Source: Ipomoea triloba
Taxonomy: Eukaryota; Streptophyta; Magnoliopsida; Solanales; Convolvulaceae
Reading direction: 5' to 3'
DNA: 64,000 bases
Assembly (NCBI RefSeq): GCF_003576645.1
Contig: NC_044916.1
Coordinates: forward strand, 365,009-429,008
A program made the position numbers and the translations under genes. Below are positions 34,845 through 50,685 of the stretch, in pieces (positions within the stretch are counted from its first letter, which is position 1; every line of letters starts with the position of its first letter). The notes beneath the pieces are model-generated. The model was not told the origin of the DNA. It did no database searches and worked only from the letters and a program-made list of their open reading frames with translations.

Positions 34845-36016
34845 TTTAGAATCTTTCGAGTGTACCTGCGAGAAAATGGAATCTTTGTCTTTTATTCTGA
34901 TTTCAAGTAACAAACGGAAAATCTAATGTTGTTGCAGATTGCCAGTTAGAATCTAATAAAACTACAGAAGAATCTTATTCTTCAACACACGAAAAAACTT
35001 ATCAAAGAAATCTTAATTCACCTATCTTAGAATGCCACGTGTGCAGTGAGATTTGATAGAGGTTTCCTAGTCCACCATTTTTATACAAGAAAAATACTTA
35101 CATATTTTATTTTCCCCACATAAAATCATTAAAATATTTTTTTAAACAAATGTTTTTTACTTGCATGCAGAACCATATGTATTTTAAAATTAATTTGAAT
35201 TTGATCCAAATTACACTAAAGTGTTTGACTCTTACCCAGACAAAGTATAGCCATAATAAAATTGTTTTTATTAATTATTTGTAAACTAGCTTTTCACTAT
35301 TATAAAAAACTCTTTGGTCCTCCTCCGGACCACCACAGCCACAATTTTGTTACATAATTAATTAAACATTTGGTGGTGATTGTCTGATTGACTCTAACAT
35401 TTATTTGTATATTTTATTTCAATGTTGATAAAATCAATAAGTTATAAGTAGAGCTTTCAAAAGAGATTTTGCCTGCCTGGATGGCTTGTCCCATCTCCTA
35501 CTTAGATAGGGGTGGGTTGTAAAAACAGCACCCGCCAACGAGCGAGCTTTGTTGGTTCATCCCATTTAGGCCCGCGGCCTGTCGGGATTTGGTCCGTCCC
35601 GTCCTACCAGCCCGTTTTGACAGCACTTAAAAAATGTTTGAGAAATTTTTTTAAAAATAGAGGGAATTTGAAAAATCAAGTTATTAATTAGTATGGCAAT
35701 TAAAAAAATTGTAGGGAGACCTTGTCACCTTATCAATAATTAGCATGACAAAGCCTGATTGATATATGCATGCAAGCCGCAGTTGCAAATATATTATATG
35801 CTCAGAAGTCAGAAATATTAAGTATTAAACTCCCAGTTGTGCAGATTGCAGAATGCAGCCCAACTTGATAGTTGACCATTGCAAAATTAAACAAAATATA
35901 TAATCCTTGCAAAATGGGGTGCCCAAGTCAGTAGATCAGAGCATGATTATGATACTTAAAGGTTACTAAGACTCTCCTCGTCCAAAAAAAAAAATTGCAA
36001 AATACAATGAACATAG
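34845..36016. other. Intergenic between divergent genes
   Basis: Holds the leaders and promoters of two divergently transcribed genes. Around 35490-35630 is a GC-rich island (ggcccgcggcctgtcgggat, then cccgtcctaccagcccgttt) within AT-rich DNA. It resembles the GGGCGGG-type ends of old DNA transposons; the assignment is uncertain. Confidence 0.45.
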
Positions 36017-36024
36017 TATAAATA
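36017..36024 (+). promoter_or_regulatory. Probable TATA box of the ABCG gene
   Basis: tataaata lies 73 bp upstream of the ATG at 36098 in otherwise non-coding DNA. The position suits a short-leader plant promoter. Confidence 0.5.
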
Positions 36025-36097
36025 AGTTCTTCTACTGCCTCATCTTTGTTCTCATCATTATCTGCCTTGAAAAAATTGAAAAAAACTTTTTTTTTCA

Positions 36098-37918
36098 ATG
36101 GATAATCTCCCTGTGAAAGCACCAAGCCGTGAGAGATACAAGATTGAAGCCAAGAATCTGTCCTACAGACTCCCTCCAACGTACGGCAACTTCAAAAAGT
36201 TATGTAAGCAGTTGATCAGTGACAGCAACAACCTCAGGAGTATCAAGAGTACCAGGTATGTTTTAAGGAATGTGAACTGTGAGGCCAAGCCAGGGGAAAT
36301 AACAGCAATTGCAGGCCCAAGTGGAGCAGGAAAGACATCATTGCTGGACATTCTTGCTGGGATTTTTGTCCCATCCAGACTTTCTGGCCAAATTCTTGTC
36401 AATGATCAGCCAATGAAGCCTGGAAAGTTTCGGAGAGTTTCAGGTTATGTCACACAGGAGGAAGCCCTTTTCCCCCACCTCACTGTGGAGGAAACTCTGA
36501 TGTACAGCGCGAGATTCAGGCTGTCGTCCGGGGGGTATGACAAGGCGAAACAGACTGTTTCCCGCCTCTTGAAGGAGCTCGGTTTGGGCCATGTTGCTGG
36601 GGTGAGAGTGGGGGATGAGTCGAGCAGGACCCTCTCGGGAGGGGAGAAGCGTAGGGTGTCAACCGGGGTGGAGCTCGTGCATAATCCCGCTGTTTTGTTG
36701 CTCGATGAGCCAACTTCCGGGCTGGATTCTGCCTCAGCAGTTCATGTTCTGTTGCTGCTAAAGTCCATGGCCAAGAATCGTGGTAAAACGGTTGTGTTAA
36801 CTATCCATCAGCCTGGTTTTCGGATTCTTGAATTGCTCGACCGAGTTGTGTTGCTATGCAATGGCTTTGCCCTCCACAATGGATCCCAACAGTTTCTTGA
36901 AGAGAGGCTTAAGTCCTTGGGGCATTATCCCATCCCTTATCGCGCCAATGTGCTTGAATTCGCCATTGAAGTGACAGATATCCTTGCAGAAAGCCTGGAA
37001 ATCGAAGAAGAAGAATTCGATAATTCTGTTGTCAATAATGTCAAAGAGAAGCATAGTTTTCACTCAAATGATCCACTTAAGGAGGTATGGATTCTGAGCC
37101 AGAGATTCTGCAGAAACATTTTCAGAACCAAACAGCTTTTCTTGGCTAAGATGGTTCAAGCATTGCTCAATGGGGTTCTACTCGGGACGATATTTCAGAA
37201 TGCTTATAATCACCCAAAGGAAGCAAAGGTGCAGACTCAACTTGGATTCTTTGCCTTTAGTCTCACCTTCTTGCTGTCTTCGAACACAGAAGCCCTCCCG
37301 ATTTTCTTAGACGAGAGGAGAATTCTGATGAGGGAGACCTCGCGAAGAGCCTATAGGATCTCGTCCTACACAATAGCCAACACCATAGTTTTTCTTCCTT
37401 TCCTATTAGTACTATCCCTCGTCTACACTGTCCCGGTTTACTGGCTGGTTGGATTACGTCGTGATTTCAATGCATTCGTATACTACTCCCTGCTGTCCTG
37501 GATGATTCTCGCAATGGGGAATTCGTTTGTGGCAGCATGTGCTGCTCTAGTGCCTGATTTCATCGTGGGAATGTCGTTCCTAGGGGGTACAATTGGGGCG
37601 TTTTTCCTCTTCTCGGGGTACTTTATAAACAAGGATGGCCTGCCTAAGTTCTGGCTTTTCATGCATTATCTGAGTCTTTTCAAGTACCCATTTGAGTGTC
37701 TTATGATAAATGAGTATGGAGGGGAAAATGGGAGATCAAAATGTGTTCAGAGAGTTGATGGGATGTGTTTGTTGTATGGCAACGAGCTATTGGAGATTGA
37801 AGGCATTAAGGAGTCACAGAAATGGTTCAATTTAGCTGTGATGGCTGCCTTCATTTTGGGTTACAGATTTCTGTGTTTTCTGATTCTCTGGTGCAGATCT
37901 TACCGAACTAGAAGTTGA
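36098..37918 (+). CDS. ABC transporter G family half-transporter (WBC type)
   Basis: Intronless 606-residue protein. The N-terminal nucleotide-binding domain has Walker A GPSGAGKT (73-80), a Q-loop in GYVTQEEALFPHLTVEETL, signature LSGGEKRR (179-186), Walker B VLLLDE (199-204) with PTSGLDS, and the H-loop in TIHQPG. The C-terminal half is an ABC2-type membrane domain with about six helices (LAKMVQALLNGVLLGTIFQ, FFAFSLTFLLS, TIVFLPFLLVLSLVYTVPVY, VGMSFLGGTIGAFFLFSGYF, and a last one near 583-600). The order NBD then TMD and the length are those of plant half-size ABCG proteins of the ABCG5/8/10-like clade, which are often intronless. Such proteins dimerise in the plasma membrane and export lipids, hormones or phenolics; the substrate here is unknown. 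Confidence 0.92.
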   Translation: MDNLPVKAPSRERYKIEAKNLSYRLPPTYGNFKKLCKQLISDSNNLRSIKSTRYVLRNVNCEAKPGEITAIAGPSGAGKTSLLDILAGIFVPSRLSGQILVNDQPMKPGKFRRVSGYVTQEEALFPHLTVEETLMYSARFRLSSGGYDKAKQTVSRLLKELGLGHVAGVRVGDESSRTLSGGEKRRVSTGVELVHNPAVLLLDEPTSGLDSASAVHVLLLLKSMAKNRGKTVVLTIHQPGFRILELLDRVVLLCNGFALHNGSQQFLEERLKSLGHYPIPYRANVLEFAIEVTDILAESLEIEEEEFDNSVVNNVKEKHSFHSNDPLKEVWILSQRFCRNIFRTKQLFLAKMVQALLNGVLLGTIFQNAYNHPKEAKVQTQLGFFAFSLTFLLSSNTEALPIFLDERRILMRETSRRAYRISSYTIANTIVFLPFLLVLSLVYTVPVYWLVGLRRDFNAFVYYSLLSWMILAMGNSFVAACAALVPDFIVGMSFLGGTIGAFFLFSGYFINKDGLPKFWLFMHYLSLFKYPFECLMINEYGGENGRSKCVQRVDGMCLLYGNELLEIEGIKESQKWFNLAVMAAFILGYRFLCFLILWCRSYRTRS

Positions 37919-39530
37919 ATCGTGTAACATTTGTAAATTCTAAATTTTTACCTGTCTTGAACTAGATGCTCGAACGCCCTTACTGCTTTTGGATTAGGGT
38001 ACTGTATCTTACGACGTTATTAGAAAGTTAAGATTTTGTGCTCGATAATGTAATAAGAAATGAGAAAGTCATTAGGTGAGCTCATACAAGTTTGTGTTGA
38101 ATTGGTATCATTTTTGTATAGTAATATCTGTAAGGGCAACATGATATATTACATTATAGCCTCCATATGACCCTTATGTGGTTTGATATTTTCATTATTT
38201 GCGGCTTTCTCTACTCAACTTGCACCCTCACCTCATGTGAAGCCCTTAATTAACAACCCTTTAAGGCTTTAACACCCTTTCATGCAACTATAAAGATCAT
38301 TGACAAAGCTTCTAATGCAACTATAAATATCAGAGAATTCTCTTGTATGCGTGTGTTATGTTAAAGAATTTTGAATCAAGTCTTCGATCGAGTAAAAAAA
38401 ATTATGGTTGTTTGGATGAACTAACGATGGGAGTTACGAAAATTTCAACAAGAACAAGGACGAGCAATGCGATATAAATTATCGTATTGCTCCAATTTCA
38501 CTTTCGAAACCTTAATGATAGAAAATCATGGTCCAAAAAGAGGTGTTCGAGTGGGTAAAGCATGACTGTCGTACTTAAAACAATGCGATATACCCTCTCA
38601 GTCAAGCCTATCGCACAAAGTCTTCCTAGTCAGTTTACCTCTTCTGCATAGTTTGGAGGCGTTTACCTAATACGCACCTTTAGATAGTAGATGTGAGTTT
38701 CCATGCGCTTGTCTTCTCCCTTTTCTCTCCCTTGCGGACCCCACAAAAAACCATCTCTTGCAGAAAGATCTCAACTTTTCTCTCTCGTCCACGTAAGTCA
38801 TATTTGCCTCAAAAACTGTGAAAAACCACTAATGTGGTTACTCTTACCTCTTCTATATAGTTTGCAGACTATTAAATGTTAGGAGCAGAGGTCATTATCA
38901 GTGACAATGTCATGCATGGAAATATAAATGTAAGTTGCAATATAAAATCCACTGAATGCTGAACACCATAACCAAATCTGACAGAGGTTCCAACATGCAT
39001 AAAAATGACAACTTAACAGTTTGAAAGGAAGACTTTGTAAAACCTCTGCACTATAAAGAAATCCACAGGCAAATGCATAAAAAATAAAAAAGTTGGCACC
39101 AGCTTGGGATTACATCACATTTAGCATACCAATTGAGAGTATAATATGCAAGTCAAGCCTGCCATGCTGAGATAGAACAACAATATGAACTAATATGTAT
39201 CAATAAGAACATCATGTGCTGCACAGAACATTATATGAACAAAACAAATATACTTCAGTGACATTGCAGACAAGAAACTCGATCTCTTTCAATGGATTTG
39301 ATCTATTATTCACGTTATAACAAATACAGAAGGTTTTCCCGTTTATATATACAAAAACATGTATATGTGGTATCATACAAATCTGATCCAATGCTGCCAG
39401 AAGACATGTATGCCAAAACATTTGCAATTAACCCGTGTATCGCTACTTTATAACCAAGCTATCTAGTCTAGACATAGAAAGGCGATGAAAGGAAGATATG
39501 CTCTATCAATGAAAGTAACTTTTTTTTTTT
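37919..39530. other. Intergenic, no gene recognised
   Basis: Contains the 3' UTRs of the ABCG and bHLH genes, which converge here. The middle (38,200-39,200) is unremarkable AT-rich sequence without open frames of interest. Confidence 0.55.
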
Positions 39531-40943
39531 TCAGCAGAAATCTCCTAAAGAAGACGAGCTTGAAGGATTCAGGAACGAAACTCTCTGTCTCTTGCTCGAG
39601 AGAGCGTTTCTTGAAGATAACTCCTCCGATGCATAAAATTTATCAAGCACTGACCTTAAAGCCTGACGAATCGAACTAGCAAGAAATTCTCGTCTTTCAG
39701 TATCCTCATCATGCTCAATGTTCCCTTCATTTTCGGTTATCACAAAAACACTAACCATCCTGCTTCCCAAGGTTGCAATCTCTGCCCTCGCGGTTTTTAA
39801 AGAGAGATTATCAAGAGCTTGCCTTAAATCCGAAAGAAGCTCGTGCTTATACTCACAAGACAAGGATGCCTTTATAGAGTACAACGCCCCCTCAAATTCT
39901 CCGACTTGAGGTTCAACTCTTAGTTCATCCCTGTCCATTGGCACGAGAATTTCTTTTGTAGCTTCTGCTGCACTAGCCCTCAGTTCTTTTACCTGACTGA
40001 TAACCTTGGCAAGTAATGCAGCTTTGTCCATCTGTATTGAAATTTAACCCAACATGTTTTCAAATCATATGATTGCAATCAAGAGCAGAGTTCAAACATG
40101 TTGATAAGATTAGTTCAAATTCTTTTTACCCCAGTCATTCTATAATAAAATCTTCTCTACAAATAATGAAAGCATAAGGACAACTCTAGCCAAATTGGTT
40201 AGACAGTTAACAAAGGTTACAAGCCCAACTCCTTCCTATTGACCTTTTTGGTTTGAGATAGTCAGCTATAAGCAACCTAGGCTGATTTATCTCCTCGTGA
40301 TCCTTTATAGACTAGGATCACAGTGTGGGATTTACATAATGCACACAGTCTATTGGCCTTTTTTGGGTTGAGACGGTAAGATATGAGCAACCTAAGCTAG
40401 TTTATCTCCTTGTGATCTTTTGTCGTCTAGGATAACAATGTAGGATTTACATAATGCACACTATCGGATAATGACTGCGGTTTCTATTTTCACTCACTCA
40501 AAAAGAATGAATGCACATTAAACACCTCCAAGCTCACTCAACAAGAACAAGTAACACTATTTGAGCATGTAAACTAAGGAAAACATCATTAACAAAAACA
40601 AGATTTCAATCCTCAAATCAAACAATCCACAAAGTCAAAAACAAAACAACATTGATGATGATAATGAGAAGAAATTGACCTTATCTGTGCCAGGGATGAG
40701 GCTCCTGAGGGTAGTGAAATGGCCATTGATTCTCTCCCTGCGCCTCCTCTCAGCCTCACTATGGTTTCTCAAAGCAATCAAAGCCTTCTCCGGTTTGATG
40801 ACTCCCTGTTGTGCAGCCCTCACAAGCACCCCCTTTCCACTATCCAAAACCAATGAAGAAGATGAGGACAACCCATTCCTCATCACCCCCTGAAATTCAT
40901 ATTTCTCATTGCACAACTCACCAAAAGTACTTAAAAATTCCAT
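39531..40943 (-). CDS. bHLH transcription factor (bHLH30/106-like)
   Basis: Two exons (40943-40680, 40031-39531) give 254 residues. The basic region NHSEAERRRRERINGH (60-75) has the H-E-R pattern (H61, E65, R69) that contacts G-box/E-box DNA. Helix 1 continues FTTLRSLIPGTDK to the exon end, and helix 2 starts MDKAALLAKVISQVKELR at the start of exon 2. The intron inside the HLH loop is the conserved position for this subfamily. A C-terminal ACT-like region follows (GALYSIKASLSCEYKHELLS, then VSVFVITEN). These are the features of the Arabidopsis bHLH30/32/106/107 group of nuclear regulators, some tied to salt stress and others to meristem or cytokinin-auxin responses. Target genes are not deducible. 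Confidence 0.9.
40180..40500 (+). mobile_element. SINE-like repeat with duplicated 3' body, in the bHLH intron
   Basis: Starts ctctagccaaattggttaga (A-box-like) and runs into agcaacctaggctgatttat and ggatcacagtgtgggattta. The body is then repeated from about 40360 (agcaacctaagctagtttat, then ggataacaatgtaggattta). Same family as 33995-34190 and 63755-63970. The B box is less well preserved here. Confidence 0.6.
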
Positions 40944-41664
40944 CTTTTTCAACAAAATCAAGAACCCACACCCCAAAGATTAGACCTTTTGGTTTTTCTT
41001 TCAGAAGAAACCAGGCGGGCGATTGGTTGGAGGGGATAACCACAGAGAAAAGACAGACAGAGATAGTTTGGGGATTCGTGAACTGGGATTTCTTGTTGCT
41101 TTTCTGTACCTGTATCTATCATGAACTTCCATCACTAGAACCGCAAAAGTTTTGAGCTTTTTGTGTAGAGATAGTTTGGGTTGACAAGTCAGAGATGGTG
41201 CACTGACTTTGATTTACAGACCAAAGTCCGTGCGATATGAGTAAAACTGGTCTTTTTGACACTAATTAGATGCTCTAATGACTAGTATGGAATTTTGATT
41301 TACGAACCAAAATTCGTATTACGATCTGAATAAAATTCATCTTTCACACTAATTAGATGTTTTAATGACCCGTGAGAATTAGACAACTCTATATTCGCAC
41401 TATTTTAATCTCATTTAATGAAATCTTCTAAAACACATTGTTAATATTTGAATTCCTAATATTTGAATTCAAAATTTTCAAATAATTTTGCTACTTCCAA
41501 CACACATTGTTGTTAAAGACAAGTTGCTCATGACCATAGATAAATTATGCACATAAATATAGAGTACAGTGCAAATATTGTAATGGTTTGAAGGGCAGCA
41601 ATGGCAGCCAACTAACTCTTTTGTAAAAAAAAAAAAATTGCATGGAGATTCATGCTGTGGTTTA

Positions 41665-41699
<35 letters not shown>

Positions 41700-43910
41700 G
41701 GTGGGTGTTTTCTAGGACACTTGGCAGCCCAATTTTACGCTAATTTTTAGCTTTTGCAATTGTTGTTGTTGTGCAAATCTTAATGTTGTGGCCTGTGGGT
41801 CAATAATGGCAAGGACCATTCACTTTCACCTTAAATTATTTGTCCTTCAAAGACTGTACTGTTGATGAAGAATTAATTAGCATCCTTGCCTTTTCTTTCA
41901 TTGAAATTTCTATAAAGAAAATGACATTTGGAATCTCTCGTAACTCATGACTGGTACGAGTGGGTGTTAATATACCTTAAGAAATGTTTGTATGTTTTTG
42001 AAAGTTGAGTTTGTTTGATAAATGACGTTTTGATGAAAAAGAATTACTAATAAATTTGAGTATTTTAGTGATTTGATTTAGTTAAAATATATGTTTGGTA
42101 ATTCGTTTTTTTAATTGGCATTTTGAATTTAAAACGTCATAATATAAAACGTGAGTTTTAAATTTATTAGTTGTTACTCTTTTGTTTCGCTTTGAGTGTC
42201 TAAATTGTTGTTTAAATAAATGTGATTTATTTGTTATGGTATATATCCACTTATGAAAAGCGGACTACATTTAGTGGAGAGAATTTAAGTATTGCAAGGT
42301 GCAACTATGTTAAGAGCAACTTCAACTGATTTTTTTTGCTCATTTTTTGTAGGCAATATGGGAGAGAGAAAATAAGAGGGAAAAAATAAATTTGTTGTCA
42401 AACCTTAAAAAAACAATCCATTCATGCGCCTAGCTAATGCGTGCATGTGCATGTGCCTGCCTAGTTGGGCATAGCAGTTCCCCACACGTGCAACTACGAG
42501 ATAAAAAATTTCTTATCTCATTTATTTTTGGTGAAAAAACTTTCCCAATAACTACTCTTGGAGATGCTTTAAGATAATATAAGAATTTAGTGGGATGAAG
42601 CCAGGGAGGTGCCTAATTTTGTGTCCCCCTTCCAAATTTTTTTTTTGTGTGTGTGTGTCCCCCTTCTATTTTTAGTATGTCATTGACTGTTATAACATCA
42701 TTGAAAAGGTATCAATAGATAATTAATACACGTCTTTCAATATTTCAAAGTGACCATTATGATTGTCAGTATGACATTCCTTGACATTTTTGTAGCGTCT
42801 ATCTCTAGATATATCATTCATTGTCCATGTAAAAATATCTTTCATTTGACTGGGTCAATGTTGTTACTTACACTAGCTATCGTTGGTTGTGACTTATAAA
42901 TTAATCCAAAGTACTTGGTATTTGCCTTGGAAAACCATGATAATCCACTTTAGTCAATCTAAACTCATTCTCCCAATAATTTTAAAATTTAATTTTATGT
43001 ATAAGTCTGTATTAATTAGTTATCAAGAGCCAAGTATCTAATACACATTTCTTAATTGACTAAAAAAAATTAAATTATATAAGATTGAAATTTACCTATT
43101 GCATACAAAGGAGTAGTCAAAAAATAAATTAAAAACATTTAACAATGATGACTAATTTTAAGCTCCAAATGGCCAAGTACCACTATTAAATTACACAACT
43201 AATCTTCAAGCCAACCACTATTAAATATCAACAAGGTGTAAAAGAAATGAGAATAACATATTTATCAAAATGCTAACAACATTAAAAAGTTAACTCAAAG
43301 CAAGAAATGAAAACTAAACATGCTATGATAACAAAAGAATCAAAATACCCTAGAAAAGGAATGCGTGACTTAATAAAACATGATTTTCGTTATCCCGTAC
43401 TAAAATGCTATCCGAGTTTGATTATTTCTAACATTATTTTGATCAAATTTATTTAGATTTGTCCAACTTTACCAATAAATTATTGTGTGGACCAATGGTC
43501 CACATAATATACTAAAAGTATAGTATTTTTGTATTGAATATACATTATTTGATAGCATCCATACAACTGGATTGACCATAGTCCACACAATAATAATTGA
43601 ATAATACCATATGTATATGCAAATTTTCTACCATGACTAAAATAATAATTCACTCAACATCATATCGTACAAAGTTTTATTTTAATTTTGTGTGTTTAAT
43701 AAATTAATACAACCTATTTTCAAAAAAGAAAAAAATAATACAGCCTGCTATTTAATTTTTATAATTTTTGAGGGATACATTTAATCAAACAGGTAACAAA
43801 CGCAGACCACGTTTTCTGATTTCCACAACTTTGGTTTTTTAATCTGAACCAAACAGGCCTTGGCTACAAACCCAAACCTCGTCTTCATCCTTCACTGTTC
43901 ATCACCACCG
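40944..43910. other. Intergenic, 3 kb, AT-rich
   Basis: Promoter and leader of the bHLH gene at the left edge. An AT run turning into GT repeats lies at about 41667-41705. Around 42310-42575 a phrase agagcaacttcaactga at one end and ttggagatgcttt at the other resembles a MITE-like insertion. The rest (42,600-43,800) shows nothing identifiable. Confidence 0.5.
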
Positions 43911-43918
43911 TATATAAA
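43911..43918 (+). promoter_or_regulatory. Probable TATA box of the KARI gene
   Basis: tatataaa lies 83 bp upstream of the chosen start ATG (44001). This argues against translation beginning at the upstream in-frame region. Confidence 0.6.
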
Positions 43919-44000
43919 AGTGATAACATCACCTACTGAGAAAAACCCTTCTGTGAGCACTTCTTTCTCTCCTTTTAGTTTTATATCGCTTACGCTCAAA

Positions 44001-47772
<3,772 letters not shown>

Positions 47773-48054
47773 GGTCTTCGAAGACCCCCACCCCCACCGC
47801 CTTAGCGAGCTAGATTCGTGAGTAAAGTTTGAATCGGAACTATTGTCGTTTAGGTTGTTAGACACTGCTCGTACTTATCCCTGCCTGAACATGAACAATG
47901 TTTGCTATTATCAGACTTTTGTTTTGCTATTACCAGTAATAAATAATCTTGCTCTGGACTGTTTTATTACATCAATTCTGTGGCCTTGAGATTTTTTGTA
48001 ACACTGCAAGTTTATAATGCTTCAAGCATAGAACACAACAAATAAATACACTTA

Positions 48055-48228
48055 GGCCTTGTTTGGTAAATGGATGTCAGTTGATAGCGGTTAGCTGATT
48101 GGGTTAGAGAGTATAACTAGTTGATAATATTAGTTTATTGTAGAAAGATGTTTGGTAAATTAGCTATTAGTTGGTAGCTGTTTAATTTAAAATTAGTTGA
48201 TAAGTTAATTATTTTACCAAACAGGGTC
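48055..48228. mobile_element. hAT-type MITE, short copy
   Basis: Begins ggccttgtttggtaaatgga and ends attttaccaaacagggtctt. Interior phrases (gctgattgggttagagagta, ttgataatattag) match the copies at 10054 and 57662. It lies just after the KARI 3' UTR. Confidence 0.75.
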
Positions 48229-48432
48229 TTAATGAGTATGAATTTAATTGAGCTTGAATCAAATTGACTATATTGCTCGAGTAGTTTGTGAGCAACTCGA
48301 CTTGTTTGTGAGTAGTGTGTGAGCAACTCGACTTGACATGACGGGCTCGTGAGTAGTTTACGAGCAACTCGACAAGCTTGTGAGTAGTTTGTGAACAACT
48401 CGATTTGAAGACTGATACTAAGATAGTGTGTA
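48229..48432. repeat. Irregular tandem motif 'gagcaactcg'
   Basis: gagcaactcg or close variants occur at 48290, 48321, 48362 and 48393, with alternating spacings 31, 41 and 31 bp, each followed by gt(g)agtagttt. A small degenerate array with no coding meaning. Confidence 0.7.
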
Positions 48433-48441
48433 AAATAGAAA

Positions 48442-48949
48442 GAGTCATTGCCATTTTTGGTCTTACTGTTATTGGGGCATTGTCAATTTTAGTCCACTTC
48501 ATTAATTTTTGCCACATTGCGGCTAATCTTATTTAGTCTTTGCCACTTCTAGTCCACCGTTAAAATTCTCGTCCAAATGGCCGTCCAAAACAGTGGTATT
48601 TTCGTCTTTTCATGCTTTGGTCATTTCCTTTACCCTTTGTAGTGATTTTCCTTACACATTTTCATTCAATGGAGACCTAAATCTTTCTATGCGGCGTCTC
48701 CTATTTTTGACGACTGCAAAGGGTAAAGGAGAAAGGAGAAAGGGACGACTACAAATGTGTAAGGAAAACCACTACAAAGGGTAAAGGAGATGACCAAAAC
48801 ATGAAAAGACGAAAATACCTCTATTTTGGACGACCATTTGATGAGAATTTTAACGGTGGACTAAAAGTGGCAATGATTAAATAAGACTGGCCATAATGTG
48901 GCAAAAATTAATGAAGTGGACTAAAATTGACAATATCCCACAATGACTC
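48442..48949. mobile_element. Mutator-type foldback MITE with 9-bp target duplication
   Basis: A 508-bp element whose two arms of roughly 200 bp are inverted copies of each other. Examples are attgtcaattttagtccact and, inverted, agtggactaaaattgacaat; and gggtaaaggaga.gaccaaa against its complement on the left. The ends are gagtcattg and caatgactc. It is flanked by an exact 9-bp direct repeat, aaatagaaa, at 48433-48441 and 48950-48958. Long inverted arms plus a 9-bp duplication are the marks of Mutator-like elements. There is no transposase. Confidence 0.88.
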
Positions 48950-49115
48950 AAATAGAAATAAATAAATTGGTTGCGGGTTGAAATTTGAAATTGGGATCTC
49001 GCGTGATCCGTTGCGGTTGTGCATATATATACGAGTGCCATTGCAGTATTGTACATTGTAGTACTACTAGCGCGGGAACTCTCAGTGCCGGAACTAGTTC
49101 GTATTGTATATAGAT

Positions 49116-50123
49116 ATGGCGGATGCTGGAATCTTCGAGACGGTGGTGGGAGGCGGATCACGCAGAGCGAGAGGTAAATTGACGGTGGAGGTGTACCTAC
49201 TCTTCATCGACAGTCACAAGGAGCTCGAACTTTCCGTCGATCATCTCAGAGAGGTCCTTCTCCTCTCTTCTAAAGATTCCAGATATTCAGTAATCGTATT
49301 TTTATAATTGTATGTATATGCATGCTTGATACGATTCAATCGCTTCCTTGATTATTGTGATGCATAATTAGTATAAAATTCAAACTGAGAATATTTGTTC
49401 CGGAAAATTGTTGTAAAATTTTCTGCCTGATTGAAGCATGGAAAGAAAATATAATTATCGTGCAATGCAATGATTTAAATGCTTTTGCGATGATCATGAG
49501 CAACATTGTAGATCGAATTCAATTTGTTATATTATAATTTTCGAATTTATTGATTCTACAGATTATTGATATGCATGGCTTCGGAAAGATGAGTAAAACT
49601 CCCAAGGTAGATACAGAGTCTATATTACTCTCTTATGATATGAATCCGAGTTCATATTTGTTTTTCTTTCATCAGTTAAATTTTCCTGCAAATTATGTAC
49701 TACCAGAAACTTGTGTTGGAGGCTGTGGATTCATTGGAGCTGATGAACCCAGGGCGCTCAACGCTGCAAGACGACAGCGTATCATCTCATGTGCATTTGA
49801 CTGTGGAAGAGGTGATCAAAGACCTTGATGATCTCAAATGGCAGGAGTGCTGTGTGACCTCGCTCCACACCTTCAATGGACTCAACCGCGACTCCTCCCA
49901 AGTCCAGTTCCAGAGATCTAAAGTTCCTGCTCCACCTCCACCCAACAAGAGAACGGGAAGGGCAAAGAAGCAAAAACTCTCGAGTAATGGTGACTCCATA
50001 GCTTCATATACTACTGATAATATCGACGTTGGACTGGCTGGAAATGACAGCGGTGGTGAACTCAGGGGCGAGAATTCAGCTTCGTGCTCATCAGTGACTG
50101 CAGGAACCCTAGGACTCAGTTGA
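49116..50123 (+). CDS. Plant-specific protein of unknown function (possibly DUF7787 type)
   Basis: Three exons (49116-49253, 49562-49606, 49707-50123) give 199 residues, with total length divisible by three. The N-terminal half is a compact conserved-looking region: RARGKLTVEVYLLFIDSHK, then LSVDHLREIIDMHGFGK and KKLVLEAVDSLELMNPGRST, followed by SSHVHLTVEEVIKDL and DLKWQECCVTSLHT. The C-terminal half is basic then Ser-rich (PPPPNKRTGRAKKQK), which could serve as a nuclear localisation signal. I recall similar plant proteins grouped as DUF7787 but cannot confirm it. No enzyme motif is visible. Confidence 0.7.
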
Positions 50124-50685
50124 TGCAGGGAAGAAGGAGATGCCCGGTAAAGCAGGTTAGTTTACTCCAACTTAAATTGCGTTTTCATGTTTCAGCCATA
50201 TCTACATAGCATTATAGAACAATCTGCTTCTGCATATAATTTTGCTCAAAGATACATCTAGAGTGAATATAAATGATTGTTAAAGACTTAAGAACACAAT
50301 GATGTAATGCAGAGCCATGTAGTCAAAGGTTCTGCAGGTCATTATTGAAATCACAAGAGAGAGTTAGAAAGGATGAAAGGAACATATTTAGACTGCTGGC
50401 AGTAACCTGAAAAACAAAACCACCTACAGACAGAACCAATCTTCTTCTAAAGGCTAAAGCCATTCAACTATATGGAGAGAGGAGGAAAAGGCATGGTGAT
50501 GCAAATCAAAGCACATGTCGACTTCCAAATTAAAAAAAAAAGATAAAAAGCAAGCTATAACAAGATACACCGACGACAATCAGTATCTATAACAATTTTA
50601 AGAAATAAACATGTCCCCACATGAATACGCATCCTCTCTTTTCTCCAAATACACATGGGAGGGAGGTATCAATTGTCTCCATCGT
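50124..50685. other. Intergenic between convergent genes
   Basis: 3' UTRs of the preceding plus-strand gene and of the 14-3-3 gene. No other feature seen. Confidence 0.5.

Noticed and set aside
36516..36713. Antisense open frame in the ABCG gene
   Set aside because: Shadow of the GC-rich signature/Walker B region; no independent support.
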